From DASVRZ01 sp038228695 (GTDB lineage: Bacteria > Verrucomicrobiota > Verrucomicrobiia > Chthoniobacterales > DASVRZ01): a stretch of DNA of 64,000 bases. Location of the stretch: NCBI GenBank assembly GCA_038228695.1, contig JBBRPA010000015.1, forward strand, positions 4,997-68,996, in the 5' to 3' direction. The notes under the pieces were generated by a model. It ran no database searches and was not told the DNA's origin. It saw nothing but the letters and a program-made list of their open reading frames with translations. Made by a program: the position numbers and the translations under genes. Positions 1 to 9,250 of this stretch are shown here, in pieces. Numbering within the stretch: position 1 is the stretch's first letter; every line of letters begins with the position of its first letter.

Positions 1-543
1 TAGCAAATGCGCATCGGGGAGGAGAGGGTTGAGTTCGAGGGCAGTCTGAGCAGTCTCTATGGACTCGTCCATTTTTCCCTGCTCCGAGAGTAAGGTGCCA
101 AGATTGATATGAATCCCCGTGTCATAGGGTTTGAGATCGAGGGCTTCCTGATAGAAATGGGCAGCCTTTTCCAAATTGCCGAGTTCGCGCTCGATCGTGG
201 CTATGTTCGAGTGTGTGTCGGCGGAATCAGGTTCCAATTCGAGCGCAGAAAGATATTCGGCCCGGGCGTTTTCCAGCTGACCAAGATCGCGCAGGAGGTT
301 GCCGAGATTATTGCGATAAGAGGCCACCGACGCATTGTGGGCGATGGCTTTGCGAATCAATTCCTCCGCTGCTGGAAGGTTGCCGACTTGATGGGCCAGA
401 ATACCGAGGTAATGCAGAGCGTCGGAGTTTTCCGGCTGAACGGAGAGGATTTGCTGGTAAATCCGCTCAGCCTCGGGAAGACGCCCTGCGCGGTGGTGCT
501 GGACGGCGTTTTCGAGAGCTTGGTCAATGGTCAGGTTAGGCAT
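1..543 (-). CDS. TPR-repeat protein, 3' end beyond window
   Basis: Begins at an ATG (543) and runs open to base 1, giving 181 codons with no stop, so the C-terminus lies outside the window. The translation opens MPNLTIDQALENAVQHHRAG and consists of consecutive 34-residue tetratricopeptide repeats with the usual A-x-x-x-Y...A-L-x-x-x-P spacing. TPR arrays are protein-interaction scaffolds; nothing visible gives a specific role. It starts 5 bases after the stop of the larger TPR protein upstream on the same strand (549-2330), so the two are probably one operon. The missing C-terminus could carry a catalytic domain, as its neighbour does. Confidence 0.85.
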   Translation of the reverse strand, partial: MPNLTIDQALENAVQHHRAGRLPEAERIYQQILSVQPENSDALHYLGILAHQVGNLPAAEELIRKAIAHNASVASYRNNLGNLLRDLGQLENARAEYLSALELEPDSADTHSNIATIERELGNLEKAAHFYQEALDLKPYDTGIHINLGTLLSEQGKMDESIETAQTALELNPLLPDAHLL

Positions 544-548
544 AAAAA

Positions 549-2330
549 TCAGGAGACCGGGGTATGTTGAGCAGTAAGCTTCTCGAGCTCACTTCGTATC
601 TTAAGAACCACGGGTGCCCATTTCCGGTCCGCTCCTTGGCGAAATAAGCGCATCGTGGGATACCAGATCGAGTCTGACCTGTCTGCCATCCAACGCCAAT
701 CCGCCGCAAAAGGGAGCATGGTCCACGTCGAGACTGCCAGCGCCCCGGCCAGATGCGCCACTGATGTGCAGACGGTAATGACCAGATCAAGTTGTCGGAT
801 GAGAGCTGCTGTATCGGCAAAGTCCTCAATGTTGCTGGTCAGATCAATGATCCGCCCTTCAAGTCTATTTTCCTCAATTTGGCTGGCTTTAGGGCCAACT
901 TGAAGACTGAAAAAATCCACGTCCGGCATTTCCAAAAGCAACCGAAGTTCATCGAGCGACGCAGACCGGCGCGCATCCTGCGCCTGCGACGGGTTCCCCG
1001 CCCAAACGAGACCCACGCGCAGGGAGTTTCCTCGCTTCATCGTTCGTTTGCTCCAAATTTCTGCCGTATTCGGAGGCACTTGGACGTAAGGAAATGATAC
1101 TCCGTAAGTTTCCGGGTTGATGTTCCCCACGAAGGGCAGGCTCATCAGCGGGACATGAAAGTCAAAAGCAGGATTGTCTTCCATTCCGGCCAGCTCGTTT
1201 ACGCCCACAGTCTGCCGAAAAATTTCATGCACCGAACGGGGGCATTGTATAACCGCAACGCCGCCGCGCTCTCCAACCAGCTTTGCGTAGCGGATCATTT
1301 GAATCGAATCCCCGATCCCCTGCTCGCCAAAAAGAAGCACCCGCTCCCCGTTAAGTTTTTGCCCGCGCCAGCGCGGTCCGGTAAAATTGCGCTTTTCCCT
1401 GCGCCCTTTTTCCGTTTCCCAACGAGCCTCGTAAAGGATCCATCCCGTTTTCCACTCGCCCGCGTATAATGCAAAGCAAGCGCGGTTAAATCGAACGACC
1501 GGGTTCTCTGGCTCCAGCTGAAATGCCCGCACATACCACTCTCCAGCCTCTTTTTTTTCGCCAATATCCCAAAGGCATATTCCAAGACCAACGTAGGCTT
1601 GAATGAAGTTATCGGGCCGAATCGCGAGAGCACGACGATAGGCAACGATCGCTTCCGGTTTCCGATCCAGTTCCTCCAGAGCGTTTCCTAGGTTGCACCA
1701 CACCTCAGCGGACTCCGGCAGAAAATTCAGTGCTCTCTCGTAGGCTTCGACAGCCTCGGATCTTTTGCCTTGGGTTCGCAACGCGATACCGAGGTTGTTT
1801 ATCGCTTCCGCGTGGTCCGGTTCGCAACGAAGCGCTTCACGATAGGATGCGATGGCACTATCCAAATCGCCCATTTCCTTTTGCAGATTACCGAGATTGT
1901 AACGCGCCAACGCAGAGTTCGGACGGATAGCCAGCGATTGCCGGTAGCTGGCGACGGCGCTTTCAAAATTCCCCAGACGCCGCTGGGTCAATCCCAAATT
2001 GCTGAAGGCCTCGGCATAGCTCGGCTGGATGGCGATGGCCGCCTCGTATGCGGAGGCCGCTTCCTCGAACTGGCGAAGGTCAACGAGGACATTTCCGAGA
2101 TCGTAATGCAGTTCAGCTTGGTCCGGATTTAATCGAATGGCGTTGCGAAAATAAATTCGCGCCTCCTCAAGCCGTCCGGTTCCTCGCAGAAGTCGGGCCA
2201 AGTTCCTGTGAGCCTGGAAATGAGAGGGCTCGATCATCGAAACCGTCCTAAAGAGCTTTTCGGCTTCGCTTAGCAGGCCGTTTTGCAAATGTTCGTTTGC
2301 GAGGCGATAGGCTTTGGAGACGGTGAGCAT
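549..2330 (-). CDS. TPR protein with C-terminal glycosyltransferase-like domain
   Basis: 593 residues. Residues about 5-290 are roughly eight tetratricopeptide repeats. From about residue 320 the sequence changes to the domain often attached to TPR arrays in environmental bacteria: GEQGIGDSIQMIRYAK near residue 335, then TSVAHLAGAL and a W-Y-P-T-M-R-L-F-R motif near the C-terminus. This domain resembles ADP-heptose/O-GlcNAc-type glycosyltransferase folds, so a role in glycosylating a protein or surface polymer is likely but unproven. The usual 'DTSVAHLAGAL' has Cys in place of Asp here (VCTSVAHLAGAL). Transcribed divergently from the exosortase gene across about 120 bases, so the two may share regulation. 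Confidence 0.85.
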   Translation of the reverse strand: MLTVSKAYRLANEHLQNGLLSEAEKLFRTVSMIEPSHFQAHRNLARLLRGTGRLEEARIYFRNAIRLNPDQAELHYDLGNVLVDLRQFEEAASAYEAAIAIQPSYAEAFSNLGLTQRRLGNFESAVASYRQSLAIRPNSALARYNLGNLQKEMGDLDSAIASYREALRCEPDHAEAINNLGIALRTQGKRSEAVEAYERALNFLPESAEVWCNLGNALEELDRKPEAIVAYRRALAIRPDNFIQAYVGLGICLWDIGEKKEAGEWYVRAFQLEPENPVVRFNRACFALYAGEWKTGWILYEARWETEKGRREKRNFTGPRWRGQKLNGERVLLFGEQGIGDSIQMIRYAKLVGERGGVAVIQCPRSVHEIFRQTVGVNELAGMEDNPAFDFHVPLMSLPFVGNINPETYGVSFPYVQVPPNTAEIWSKRTMKRGNSLRVGLVWAGNPSQAQDARRSASLDELRLLLEMPDVDFFSLQVGPKASQIEENRLEGRIIDLTSNIEDFADTAALIRQLDLVITVCTSVAHLAGALAVSTWTMLPFAADWRWMADRSDSIWYPTMRLFRQGADRKWAPVVLKIRSELEKLTAQHTPVS

Positions 2331-2451
2331 TACGGAACTAATTTGTGTAAAGTTGATTTTGTCTCGTGTAGGGCGTTTATGCTAAGCGAAATGTTTATGG
2401 TCACACAATTGTAACTTGTGCCAACAAACTCCTTGGGAACGGTGAAAACTC

Positions 2452-4110
2452 ATGGCAAACTCCAATTCACCCTCGATGGACACTCCACCGCCCACTAGCG
2501 CAAGCACCGCCAATATTTCCAATCCGCCGATTAAGCGGCCGTTCAATCGGCGCTTCGCCGTTGTCGGGCTCACCCTCCTCTGTTTTACGCCTCTGTGGTG
2601 GAATTATTTTGGGAATCTCTGGAGCCGCGAGGCCTACCAATTCTTTCCACTAGCCCTCGCGGGAGTGGCGTTGTTGCTCTTTCGCGAATACGAAGAATAT
2701 CCCAGACCACTGGAGCCGGGATCGAACTGGATTGCCGGGGGATGTATTTTTCTCTCGATCCTGATGCTCACAGCCGCAACTTGGCTTTGGTCGCCTTGGG
2801 TCGGGGCCGTGTCGGTATTACCAGCGTTGGCTGGGCTGGTCTGGTGGCTGGGCGGGTGGAGATTGTTTCGCGCTCTTTTTCCTGCGGGAATGCTGTTTTT
2901 AACAATTATTCTACCGCCGCTCAAGCTGGATGAGGTGTTCACGCTCAAACTACAAAACCTCTCGACGATTGGAAGTAGCTGGGCGCTGAAAGTCCTCAGC
3001 GTAACCCATCAAATGTATGGCAATGTAATCGAGATACCGGGGCACAAACTGCTGGTCGAAGAGGCTTGCAGCGGGATGAAGTCTGTTCTCTTCACAGCAG
3101 CGGCTTGTATTTTTTACATGTCTTGGCGGCGGAGAGGTCTGGTAGTGATATTGCTTTCAATGGTCCTGCTCTTGGGTGTTGTGATGTTAGGAAATTTAGT
3201 CCGCATCACTTCTGGGGCCTGGCTGGAATACTCCTACAATATTAACATTCTTTCTGGGGCTCGGCATGAGACCGTGGGCATGATCATGCTCGCGAGCTAC
3301 CTAGGTTTCATCCTGCTGCTGAACGTTATTTATGAAAAAGCGGGGGTGCCCGTGACCTCGAAACCGAGTCCGCCAGCGGCAGGGCTTGCCTCGACGGCGT
3401 TGGGAGTTTTCATTCCTTTCTGGCTGCGGGGTGCATTGGTTCTTTTTGGCATTTTGTTCCTAATTCAGATCCCTCGTGGCCTGCACTACAGCGACAACGA
3501 TCAAGCAGTGGCCACCTCGCCAGCGTCCGCCTTGAAAAATGATACGCCCATCAATCTCCCCGACGAGATCAACTCGTGGTGGCGACTCCAGTCCGGGCCG
3601 CCCTCTATGCTAAAGGTCGAGGCTTTTGGCGGGATCAATTCCCAAGTCTGGCAGTATCGCAAAGGGCGCCTCGTGGCGACGATATCACTGGATTACCCGT
3701 TCATGGGCTATCACGATGTGCAAATCTGTTACACGAGTAATGGCTGGCAGATTGCCGGGCAGACCCTGCGGTCAGTCGAGGGCGAAAGTGGCGATTCGCC
3801 CTACCGGGAAGTGACGCTGAAACGGGACGGATTCCGGGAGGCTACCCTGTGGTTCAGCACGATCGATGAGAAAGGAAAATGGATGGAAGGTAATTACGCG
3901 AAGAGCGGCATTTTGGAGCGTTTCCGGCATCAGTTCGGCGAGACGACCACGACGTATCGCATGCAGATGATTATTCACGGCACAGAACCGCTCAGCGAGA
4001 CCGATCTCAAGGTGGCTCGCAGCTTCTACGAGCACATTCGCGAACACCTCGCGGATTATCTGCTGCCCAAGCTCAAGGCATCGGCAACGACGGTTGCCGG
4101 AAATCCCTGA
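2452..4110 (+). CDS. Exosortase with fused C-terminal EpsI-like domain
   Basis: 552 residues. A multi-pass membrane region (about residues 40-330) carries the three exosortase signatures in order: Cys206 in EACSGMKS, Arg251 in GNLVRI and His272 in ARHETVG. Exosortases are membrane transpeptidases thought to cleave PEP-CTERM proteins at the cell surface. After a further membrane segment, residues about 370-540 are a soluble periplasmic domain like EpsI/DUF3485, which is separate in some species and fused in others. Start at ATG 2452 follows a weak GGAACGGTG. Neighbours are a TPR/glycosyltransferase-like gene and a GH8 glycosidase, suggesting an exopolysaccharide setting. A PEP-CTERM candidate substrate lies at 22498. 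Confidence 0.9.
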   Translation: MANSNSPSMDTPPPTSASTANISNPPIKRPFNRRFAVVGLTLLCFTPLWWNYFGNLWSREAYQFFPLALAGVALLLFREYEEYPRPLEPGSNWIAGGCIFLSILMLTAATWLWSPWVGAVSVLPALAGLVWWLGGWRLFRALFPAGMLFLTIILPPLKLDEVFTLKLQNLSTIGSSWALKVLSVTHQMYGNVIEIPGHKLLVEEACSGMKSVLFTAAACIFYMSWRRRGLVVILLSMVLLLGVVMLGNLVRITSGAWLEYSYNINILSGARHETVGMIMLASYLGFILLLNVIYEKAGVPVTSKPSPPAAGLASTALGVFIPFWLRGALVLFGILFLIQIPRGLHYSDNDQAVATSPASALKNDTPINLPDEINSWWRLQSGPPSMLKVEAFGGINSQVWQYRKGRLVATISLDYPFMGYHDVQICYTSNGWQIAGQTLRSVEGESGDSPYREVTLKRDGFREATLWFSTIDEKGKWMEGNYAKSGILERFRHQFGETTTTYRMQMIIHGTEPLSETDLKVARSFYEHIREHLADYLLPKLKASATTVAGNP

Positions 4111-4140
4111 GCGGCAATTGCGCCTGCGTTTCTTGCGCTT

Positions 4141-5397
4141 CTACCTGTCCCCAAGATCGGGCAGCGTCGGGTCCCAAAAGTGACCCGTCATAACCAGCAA
4201 GCTCAACATGGTTAGAGAATCCTCGTAGTAATCGGCACGGCGCTTCCGGACCGCCTCATAGATTGCATCGAGCCATTTTTGCTGCGCCGGATCAGTCATG
4301 GCGGCGACGCCAAGTGGCGCGATAAAGGCGTTGGTCACGTAGTCGCTGTTGGGCAGCGGTTGACCGCCCAACTCGTAGCCCGCCTTTACCTTCAAAGGAT
4401 CACTGGCGGTGGCCCGCTCGATCCAACCGGATATTTTTCGGACGGCGGCGAATGATTCCGACGCTCCATTCAGGAGTGCGTCCGTGCCAATTCGCCAGGG
4501 AACTCGGCAGGCGTTATAGCCGTAGGCTCCGTCGGTTTTCGCTTCGAGAAATTTCGGGGGCGCCGGTTTGGGCAAATACGGTTCCGTCGATTCTGCGACG
4601 ACGAAATCCGGCAGCAACCCCGTTTCGCGGCTGTATCGGGTTTGCAATTGCGCCATCACCGATTGTGTCGCGGTGATCACTTCCTCCCAAACCGGATCTC
4701 CCGTTGCGCGCCCGAAGGCCCGGAAATGTCCGAAGAGGAAGTCGCTCGTTCGCGTTTGCCATTCGTTATATTTTTCGCCGTCCACCCAATCACCTAGGAG
4801 CGGCAGTCTGCTTTTTTTCCCGATCGTTGCCGCCTTAATTCCAGCGATGACTTCCAGCGCCGCTTGCCGATAGTTCACAGCTCCGGCGCTCCCCCACTGA
4901 CGATCAGCTAACAACAGCCCGTAGGCCATGTCCGCATCGCCATCGAAGGCACTGTCCGCCGAATCCCTCCCTTTCTCGGGAAATTCCCACGCCATCAAAC
5001 GCGACTCGATCCCGCTCGGATGCGCCCGCGCAAACCGCCATAATCCATCAAAAATCTCCTGGGCCTCCTCATCGTGTCCCGCCATTAAGGGAACGATCAG
5101 CATCCCATACCCCTGTCCCTCGGAGACGGTTCGCGCCCGCGCCTTTCCCGATTTACCCATCGCGACCCGATACTCTGCCAGCTCGGACTTTTCCCTCACC
5201 AAATAATCCCCTTTCCACAGCTGATAGTAAGCCTCCACGTCGGCATCCTGCTCCGCCTGCGAATAGTGCGACGGCCGGATCGTGCCTTTGACATACGTCT
5301 GAACCTTGGAAAACGGAACCGCCGCGCCCCCTGCCGCCAAGGTCGCAGTTTCCCAGAACATCAACGCTAACACTACCGCCCGCAGACAAATTCTCAT
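4141..5397 (-). CDS. Secreted glycoside hydrolase family 8 (endoglucanase-like)
   Basis: 418 residues from ATG 5397; an in-frame TTG at 5415 is a less likely start. Begins with a signal peptide (MRICLRAVVLALMFWETATL). The GH8 signatures are present: SEGQGYGM with the probable proton donor Glu93, and DGDADMAYGLL (Asp152-156) with the second carboxylate region. GH8 enzymes include cellulases such as BcsZ, which trims bacterial cellulose, as well as chitosanases and licheninases; substrate cannot be read from sequence. Convergent with the exosortase gene. No cellulose synthase genes are in the window, so a BcsZ-type role is only possible. Confidence 0.85.
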   Translation of the reverse strand: MRICLRAVVLALMFWETATLAAGGAAVPFSKVQTYVKGTIRPSHYSQAEQDADVEAYYQLWKGDYLVREKSELAEYRVAMGKSGKARARTVSEGQGYGMLIVPLMAGHDEEAQEIFDGLWRFARAHPSGIESRLMAWEFPEKGRDSADSAFDGDADMAYGLLLADRQWGSAGAVNYRQAALEVIAGIKAATIGKKSRLPLLGDWVDGEKYNEWQTRTSDFLFGHFRAFGRATGDPVWEEVITATQSVMAQLQTRYSRETGLLPDFVVAESTEPYLPKPAPPKFLEAKTDGAYGYNACRVPWRIGTDALLNGASESFAAVRKISGWIERATASDPLKVKAGYELGGQPLPNSDYVTNAFIAPLGVAAMTDPAQQKWLDAIYEAVRKRRADYYEDSLTMLSLLVMTGHFWDPTLPDLGDR

Positions 5398-5526
5398 CCC
5401 GGAGCTAATTCCCAACCGGCTCTTCGGTCAACTGTCCGACACGACGGCCCCGCAAAAAAACGACCTTTTGCCTGCCACCGCCTAATTATGATTGCCCACG
5501 CCCGCTGAATTTGGCTAAGTGACAGA

Positions 5527-7008
5527 ATGGAATTAACTACCCGGGATGTAGTTGTTTTGGAAAATCAGGCGATTCAAGACAGCCGGCTTTACAACGCCGA
5601 CCTCGCACCCGTGCCTGAGGAAAAACGCATCTGGAACACGTGGCACATCGCCGCTCTCTGGATCGGCATGGCCGTGCAGATCCCCACTTACACACTCGCC
5701 AGCAATCTCATCGGCTCTGGAATGAACTGGTGGCAGGCGCTCGTCACCATCCTTCTCGGCAATGTCATCATCGCCGTCCCCATGGTCCTCAACGGCCAGC
5801 CGGGAACGAAATACGGCGTGCCCTTTCCCGTCCTCCTCCGCTCGTCTTTCGGTCCGCGTGGTTCTAACATTCCGGCGCTCATGCGCGCCATCGTCGCTTG
5901 CGGCTGGTTCGGCATTCAAACGTGGATCGGCGGCTCCGCGATTTATGGCACGGCCTCGGTTATTTTCGGCTTCGATCCCGCGACGAAAGTGAACATCGCC
6001 GCGCTCGGCATTTCGCCCGGCGAGCTGCTCTGCTTCTTTATCTTCTGGCTGATCAATGTCTATTTCATCATCAACGGCATGGAATCCATTAAATGGCTAG
6101 AAGCGCTCAGCGCCCCGTTCCTTCTCGCCATCGGTGGAGCCCTGATGTGGTGGGCCTTTCACGCCGCGCATGGTTGGGGCCCGATTCTTTCGCAACCGTC
6201 GAAGTTTCATTCCTCCGCCGAGTTTCTTCCGATCTTCGGCGCCACCCTCACCGCGATGGTTGGATTTTGGGCCACGATGTCACTGAACATTCCCGACTTC
6301 TCCCGCTTCGCGAAATCACAACGCGCTCAGACCCTTGGCCAATTCCTCGGGCTCCCGCCCACGATGGCGTTCTATTCCTTCGTCGGCATTTTTGTGACTA
6401 GCGCAACGGTCATTGTCTTCGGTCAGCCGATTTGGGACCCCGTCGTCCTCATCCAGAAATTTGGCAACCCTTGGCTCTCTGCGCTCGCGCTCGTCACGCT
6501 CGCCATCGCCACGCTTTCGACTAACATTGCGGCCAACGTCGTCTCGCCCGCCAATGATTTTGCCAATGTCGCACCGACCAAGATCAGCTTCAAAACCGGC
6601 GGCATGATCACTGCCTTCATCGGCATTTTCATTTTTCCCTGGAAACTGATGGCCGATCCGAAAGGCTACATCTTCACCTGGCTGATCGGTTACAGCGCTT
6701 TGTTAGGTCCGATTGCGGGCATCATGATTGCCGATTATTTCATCCTGCGGAAACGCATCCTCAGCGTCGTGGATCTTTATTTGCAGCATGGAAAATATCG
6801 AGGCTTCCACGGCTTCAATCTCGCCGGTGTCGGAGCACTGGCGGTAGCTATTCTTCCCAGTCTGCCCGGTTTCCTGGTCGAGGTGAAACTTATCGCGCCC
6901 AGCAGTGTTCCTGAGTTCGTCGTCATCGCTTACCACTCCGCGTGGTTTATTGGTTTCGCGGTCGCGTTTGCCGCGTATCTTCTCTTCTCGAAATTTCAAA
7001 AGAACTAA
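5527..7008 (+). CDS. NCS1-family nucleobase/allantoin permease
   Basis: 493 residues, about twelve hydrophobic segments. N-terminus has the NCS1 pattern of a polar stretch (LAPVPEEKRIWNTWHIAALW) before helix 1, then NLIGSGMNWWQALVTILLGN and the helix 3 motif GTKYGVPFPVLLRSSFG that help bind the base. NCS1 carriers bring in uracil, cytosine, allantoin or hydantoins with H+ or Na+. First gene of a tight operon (15-base gap to the aminotransferase, then uricase and XdhC), which points to a purine breakdown substrate such as allantoin or urate, though uracil cannot be excluded. Divergent from the GH8 gene. Confidence 0.88.
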   Translation: MELTTRDVVVLENQAIQDSRLYNADLAPVPEEKRIWNTWHIAALWIGMAVQIPTYTLASNLIGSGMNWWQALVTILLGNVIIAVPMVLNGQPGTKYGVPFPVLLRSSFGPRGSNIPALMRAIVACGWFGIQTWIGGSAIYGTASVIFGFDPATKVNIAALGISPGELLCFFIFWLINVYFIINGMESIKWLEALSAPFLLAIGGALMWWAFHAAHGWGPILSQPSKFHSSAEFLPIFGATLTAMVGFWATMSLNIPDFSRFAKSQRAQTLGQFLGLPPTMAFYSFVGIFVTSATVIVFGQPIWDPVVLIQKFGNPWLSALALVTLAIATLSTNIAANVVSPANDFANVAPTKISFKTGGMITAFIGIFIFPWKLMADPKGYIFTWLIGYSALLGPIAGIMIADYFILRKRILSVVDLYLQHGKYRGFHGFNLAGVGALAVAILPSLPGFLVEVKLIAPSSVPEFVVIAYHSAWFIGFAVAFAAYLLFSKFQKN

Positions 7009-7023
7009 CCCACCCCACTGACC

Positions 7024-8358
7024 ATGCCTACCCTGCCTCCTTACGATTTCACCCCCTCGCCTTACACCGGTCCCTCCATTGACGAAGTCATCGCGATGCG
7101 CAAAGCCCACGTCAATCCCGGCATCTTCACCTATTACAAAAAGCCCATCATGATCGTCGAGGGCAAGGGCCAGTATCTCTTCGACGAAACAGGCAAACGC
7201 TACCTTGATGGCTTCGCCGGCATCGTCACCGTCAGCGTCGGACACTGTCATCCTCACGTCATCGCCGCCGCGAATCGCCAGAGCGAACTCCTCCAGCACA
7301 CCACCACGATTTATCTCCATCCTAACATCGCGGAATACGCCACCGCACTCGCTGCGAAGATGCCTGGCAATCTGAAGGTCTGCTATTTTACTAATTCCGG
7401 TTCCGAGGCCAACGATCTCGCCCTCCTCATGGCCCGCGCCTACACCGGCAACTATGACATGATCGCTCTGCGCAATTGCTACCACGGCGGCAGTCAGGCC
7501 ACCATGGGACTCACCTCCCATTCCACTTGGAAGTTTAATGTCCCCGGCGGCTTCGGCGTCCAGCACGCCCTCGCCCCCGATCCTTATCGCGGACATTTCG
7601 GCTACGACGATCCCGATGCTGGAAAAAAATACGCTGGTGACGTGCTTGATCTCATCCAAATGGGCACTTCGGGAAAAGTCGCGGGCTTCATTGCCGAGTC
7701 CATCCAAGGCGTAGGTGGCGCAGTCGTTTTTCCCGATGGCTACCTCCAGCAGGCCTACGGACACATCCGCGCGGCAGGCGGCGTTTGCATCGCCGACGAA
7801 GTTCAGGCTGGCTTCGGTCGCACTGGCGAGAAATTCTGGGGATTTGAAACCCAAGGCGTCATTCCCGACATCGTGACCATGGCTAAAGGCATCGGCAACG
7901 GCGTCCCGCTCGCGGCCGTCGTCACCACTCCGGAGATCGCCGCTACCATTGCGCAGCGCATCCATTTCAACACCTTCGGCGGCAACCCCGTTTGCATGGC
8001 GCAAGGCAAGGCCGTGTTAGAAGTCATCGACCGCGAAGGACTTCAGCAGAACTCCCTCACCATCGGTAATCACCTCATCGCCGGCTTCCACAAACTGGCC
8101 GCAAAACATAACATCATCGGTGACATTCGCGGCAAGGGCCTGATGTTAGGTATCGATCTCGTTAAGGATCGCACCACCAAGACTCCCGCCAAAGAGGAAT
8201 GTCTGCAAGTCTTTGAGAAATGCAAAGACCTCGGCCTGCTCATCGGCAAAGGCGGCCTCTTTGGGAACGTCCTTCGCATCAAACCGCCGATGTGTATTCA
8301 CCAAGCTGACGCTGACTTCATGCTCGAAGTCCTCGACGAATGCTTCCACTCACTATGA
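7024..8358 (+). CDS. Class III PLP aminotransferase, AGXT2-like
   Basis: 444 residues, normal for class III (omega) aminotransferases. Near the N-terminus it has ARYLDGFAGIVTVSVGHCHP-type sequence characteristic of alanine-glyoxylate aminotransferase 2 relatives; the PLP-binding lysine is Lys288 in VTMAKGIGNG, preceded by the ADEVQAGFGRTG motif. AGXT2 enzymes transfer amino groups between alanine or beta-alanine/beta-aminoisobutyrate and glyoxylate or pyruvate. In this operon it could remove glyoxylate from urate breakdown; it could also serve beta-alanine from pyrimidine breakdown (see dihydropyrimidinase at 49009). Stop overlaps the uricase start by ATGA. Confidence 0.88.
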   Translation: MPTLPPYDFTPSPYTGPSIDEVIAMRKAHVNPGIFTYYKKPIMIVEGKGQYLFDETGKRYLDGFAGIVTVSVGHCHPHVIAAANRQSELLQHTTTIYLHPNIAEYATALAAKMPGNLKVCYFTNSGSEANDLALLMARAYTGNYDMIALRNCYHGGSQATMGLTSHSTWKFNVPGGFGVQHALAPDPYRGHFGYDDPDAGKKYAGDVLDLIQMGTSGKVAGFIAESIQGVGGAVVFPDGYLQQAYGHIRAAGGVCIADEVQAGFGRTGEKFWGFETQGVIPDIVTMAKGIGNGVPLAAVVTTPEIAATIAQRIHFNTFGGNPVCMAQGKAVLEVIDREGLQQNSLTIGNHLIAGFHKLAAKHNIIGDIRGKGLMLGIDLVKDRTTKTPAKEECLQVFEKCKDLGLLIGKGGLFGNVLRIKPPMCIHQADADFMLEVLDECFHSL

Positions 8359-9191
8359 AACTAACCTCTAACCAATACGGCAAACAAAAGGTGCGCGTGA
8401 TGAAAATCATCCGCGAAGGCCACATCCACACGATCAAGGAACTCACCGTCGGCGTCGCGCTTCAAGGCGATTTCGTGACCTCCTACACTGCGGGCGACAA
8501 CAGCCAAGTCGTCCCCACCGACACGATGAAAAACACCGTACACGCCCTTGCGAAAGACCACCTTGGCTCCGACACCGAGAGCTTCCTGACGTATCTCGGT
8601 CAGCATTTCGTCAGCAAATATCCGCAGATCGACAGCGCCACGATCAGCGGAAAGGAACGCGTCTGGAAACGCCTGGCCATCGATGGAGCACTGCATCCGC
8701 ACAGTTTCTCAGCTAACGACAGCGCGGTCCCATTTTCCGAAGTCGTCGTCTCCGCCCAAGAGGTCCGCGCCCTTTCTGGTATCGACAACCTGCTCCTCAT
8801 GAAATCGACCGAATCCAGCTTCGTCGATTATCCACGCTGCGAGTTCACCACCCTACCCGAAACGACCGACCGCGTCCTCGCCACCTCGCTCAAAGCCACC
8901 TGGACTTGGAGCGCCGTCCCCGCCAGCTACACCGCCGCTAACGCCGCCATTCTTAGCGCAATGTTAGTTCCCTTCGCCAGCAACCACAGCCCCAGCGCGC
9001 AGACCACGCTTTTCGAGATGGGCACCGCCGCCCTCGCAGCCTGCCCTGAGATCAGCGACATTCATATCGCTATGCCCAACAAACACTACTTACTCATCCC
9101 GCTCGAGAAGTTTGGCATGACTAACCAAAACGAAATCCTCCTTCCCACCGACGAACCCCACGGCCAGATCGAAGGCACTGTCTCAAGGTAG
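8355..9191 (+). CDS. Urate oxidase (uricase)
   Basis: 278 residues from ATG 8355, which overlaps the previous stop (ATGA) and so is preferred over the in-frame ATG at 8340. The start MKLTSNQYGKQKVRVMKI holds the conserved catalytic Lys region, and YTAGDNSQVVPTDTMKN contains the conserved active-site Thr. A second half with SSFVDYPRCEFTTLPET and, near the end, ISDIHIAMPNKHY matches the duplicated T-fold architecture. Oxidises urate to 5-hydroxyisourate without cofactor. Hydroxyisourate hydrolase and OHCU decarboxylase are not in the window. The stop codon TAG falls inside the left arm of an inverted repeat (9187-9247). Confidence 0.93.
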   Translation: MKLTSNQYGKQKVRVMKIIREGHIHTIKELTVGVALQGDFVTSYTAGDNSQVVPTDTMKNTVHALAKDHLGSDTESFLTYLGQHFVSKYPQIDSATISGKERVWKRLAIDGALHPHSFSANDSAVPFSEVVVSAQEVRALSGIDNLLLMKSTESSFVDYPRCEFTTLPETTDRVLATSLKATWTWSAVPASYTAANAAILSAMLVPFASNHSPSAQTTLFEMGTAALAACPEISDIHIAMPNKHYLLIPLEKFGMTNQNEILLPTDEPHGQIEGTVSR

Positions 9192-9247
9192 AACATGCTT
9201 CCAGCTTGTTCGCGATTCCTACTAACAACCTCGGCGGTTGTTCTACC
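9187..9247. repeat. REP-like inverted repeat, family 1, copy 1
   Basis: Arms GGTAGAACA (9187-9195) and TGTTCTACC (9239-9247) are perfect complements. The left arm continues as ATGCTTCCAGCTTGTTC, which closely matches the left arm of the element at 26049. It sits in the uricase-xdhC gap and includes the uricase stop codon. Likely a dispersed palindromic element; its RNA hairpin could lower expression of xdhC relative to uricase. Confidence 0.65.
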
Positions 9248-9250
9248 CTA

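Noticed and set aside
6703..8004. 433-codon open frame on the minus strand
   Set aside because: Shadow of the permease and aminotransferase genes; its translation is low in hydrophobic pattern and matches nothing, while both plus-strand genes carry clear family motifs.
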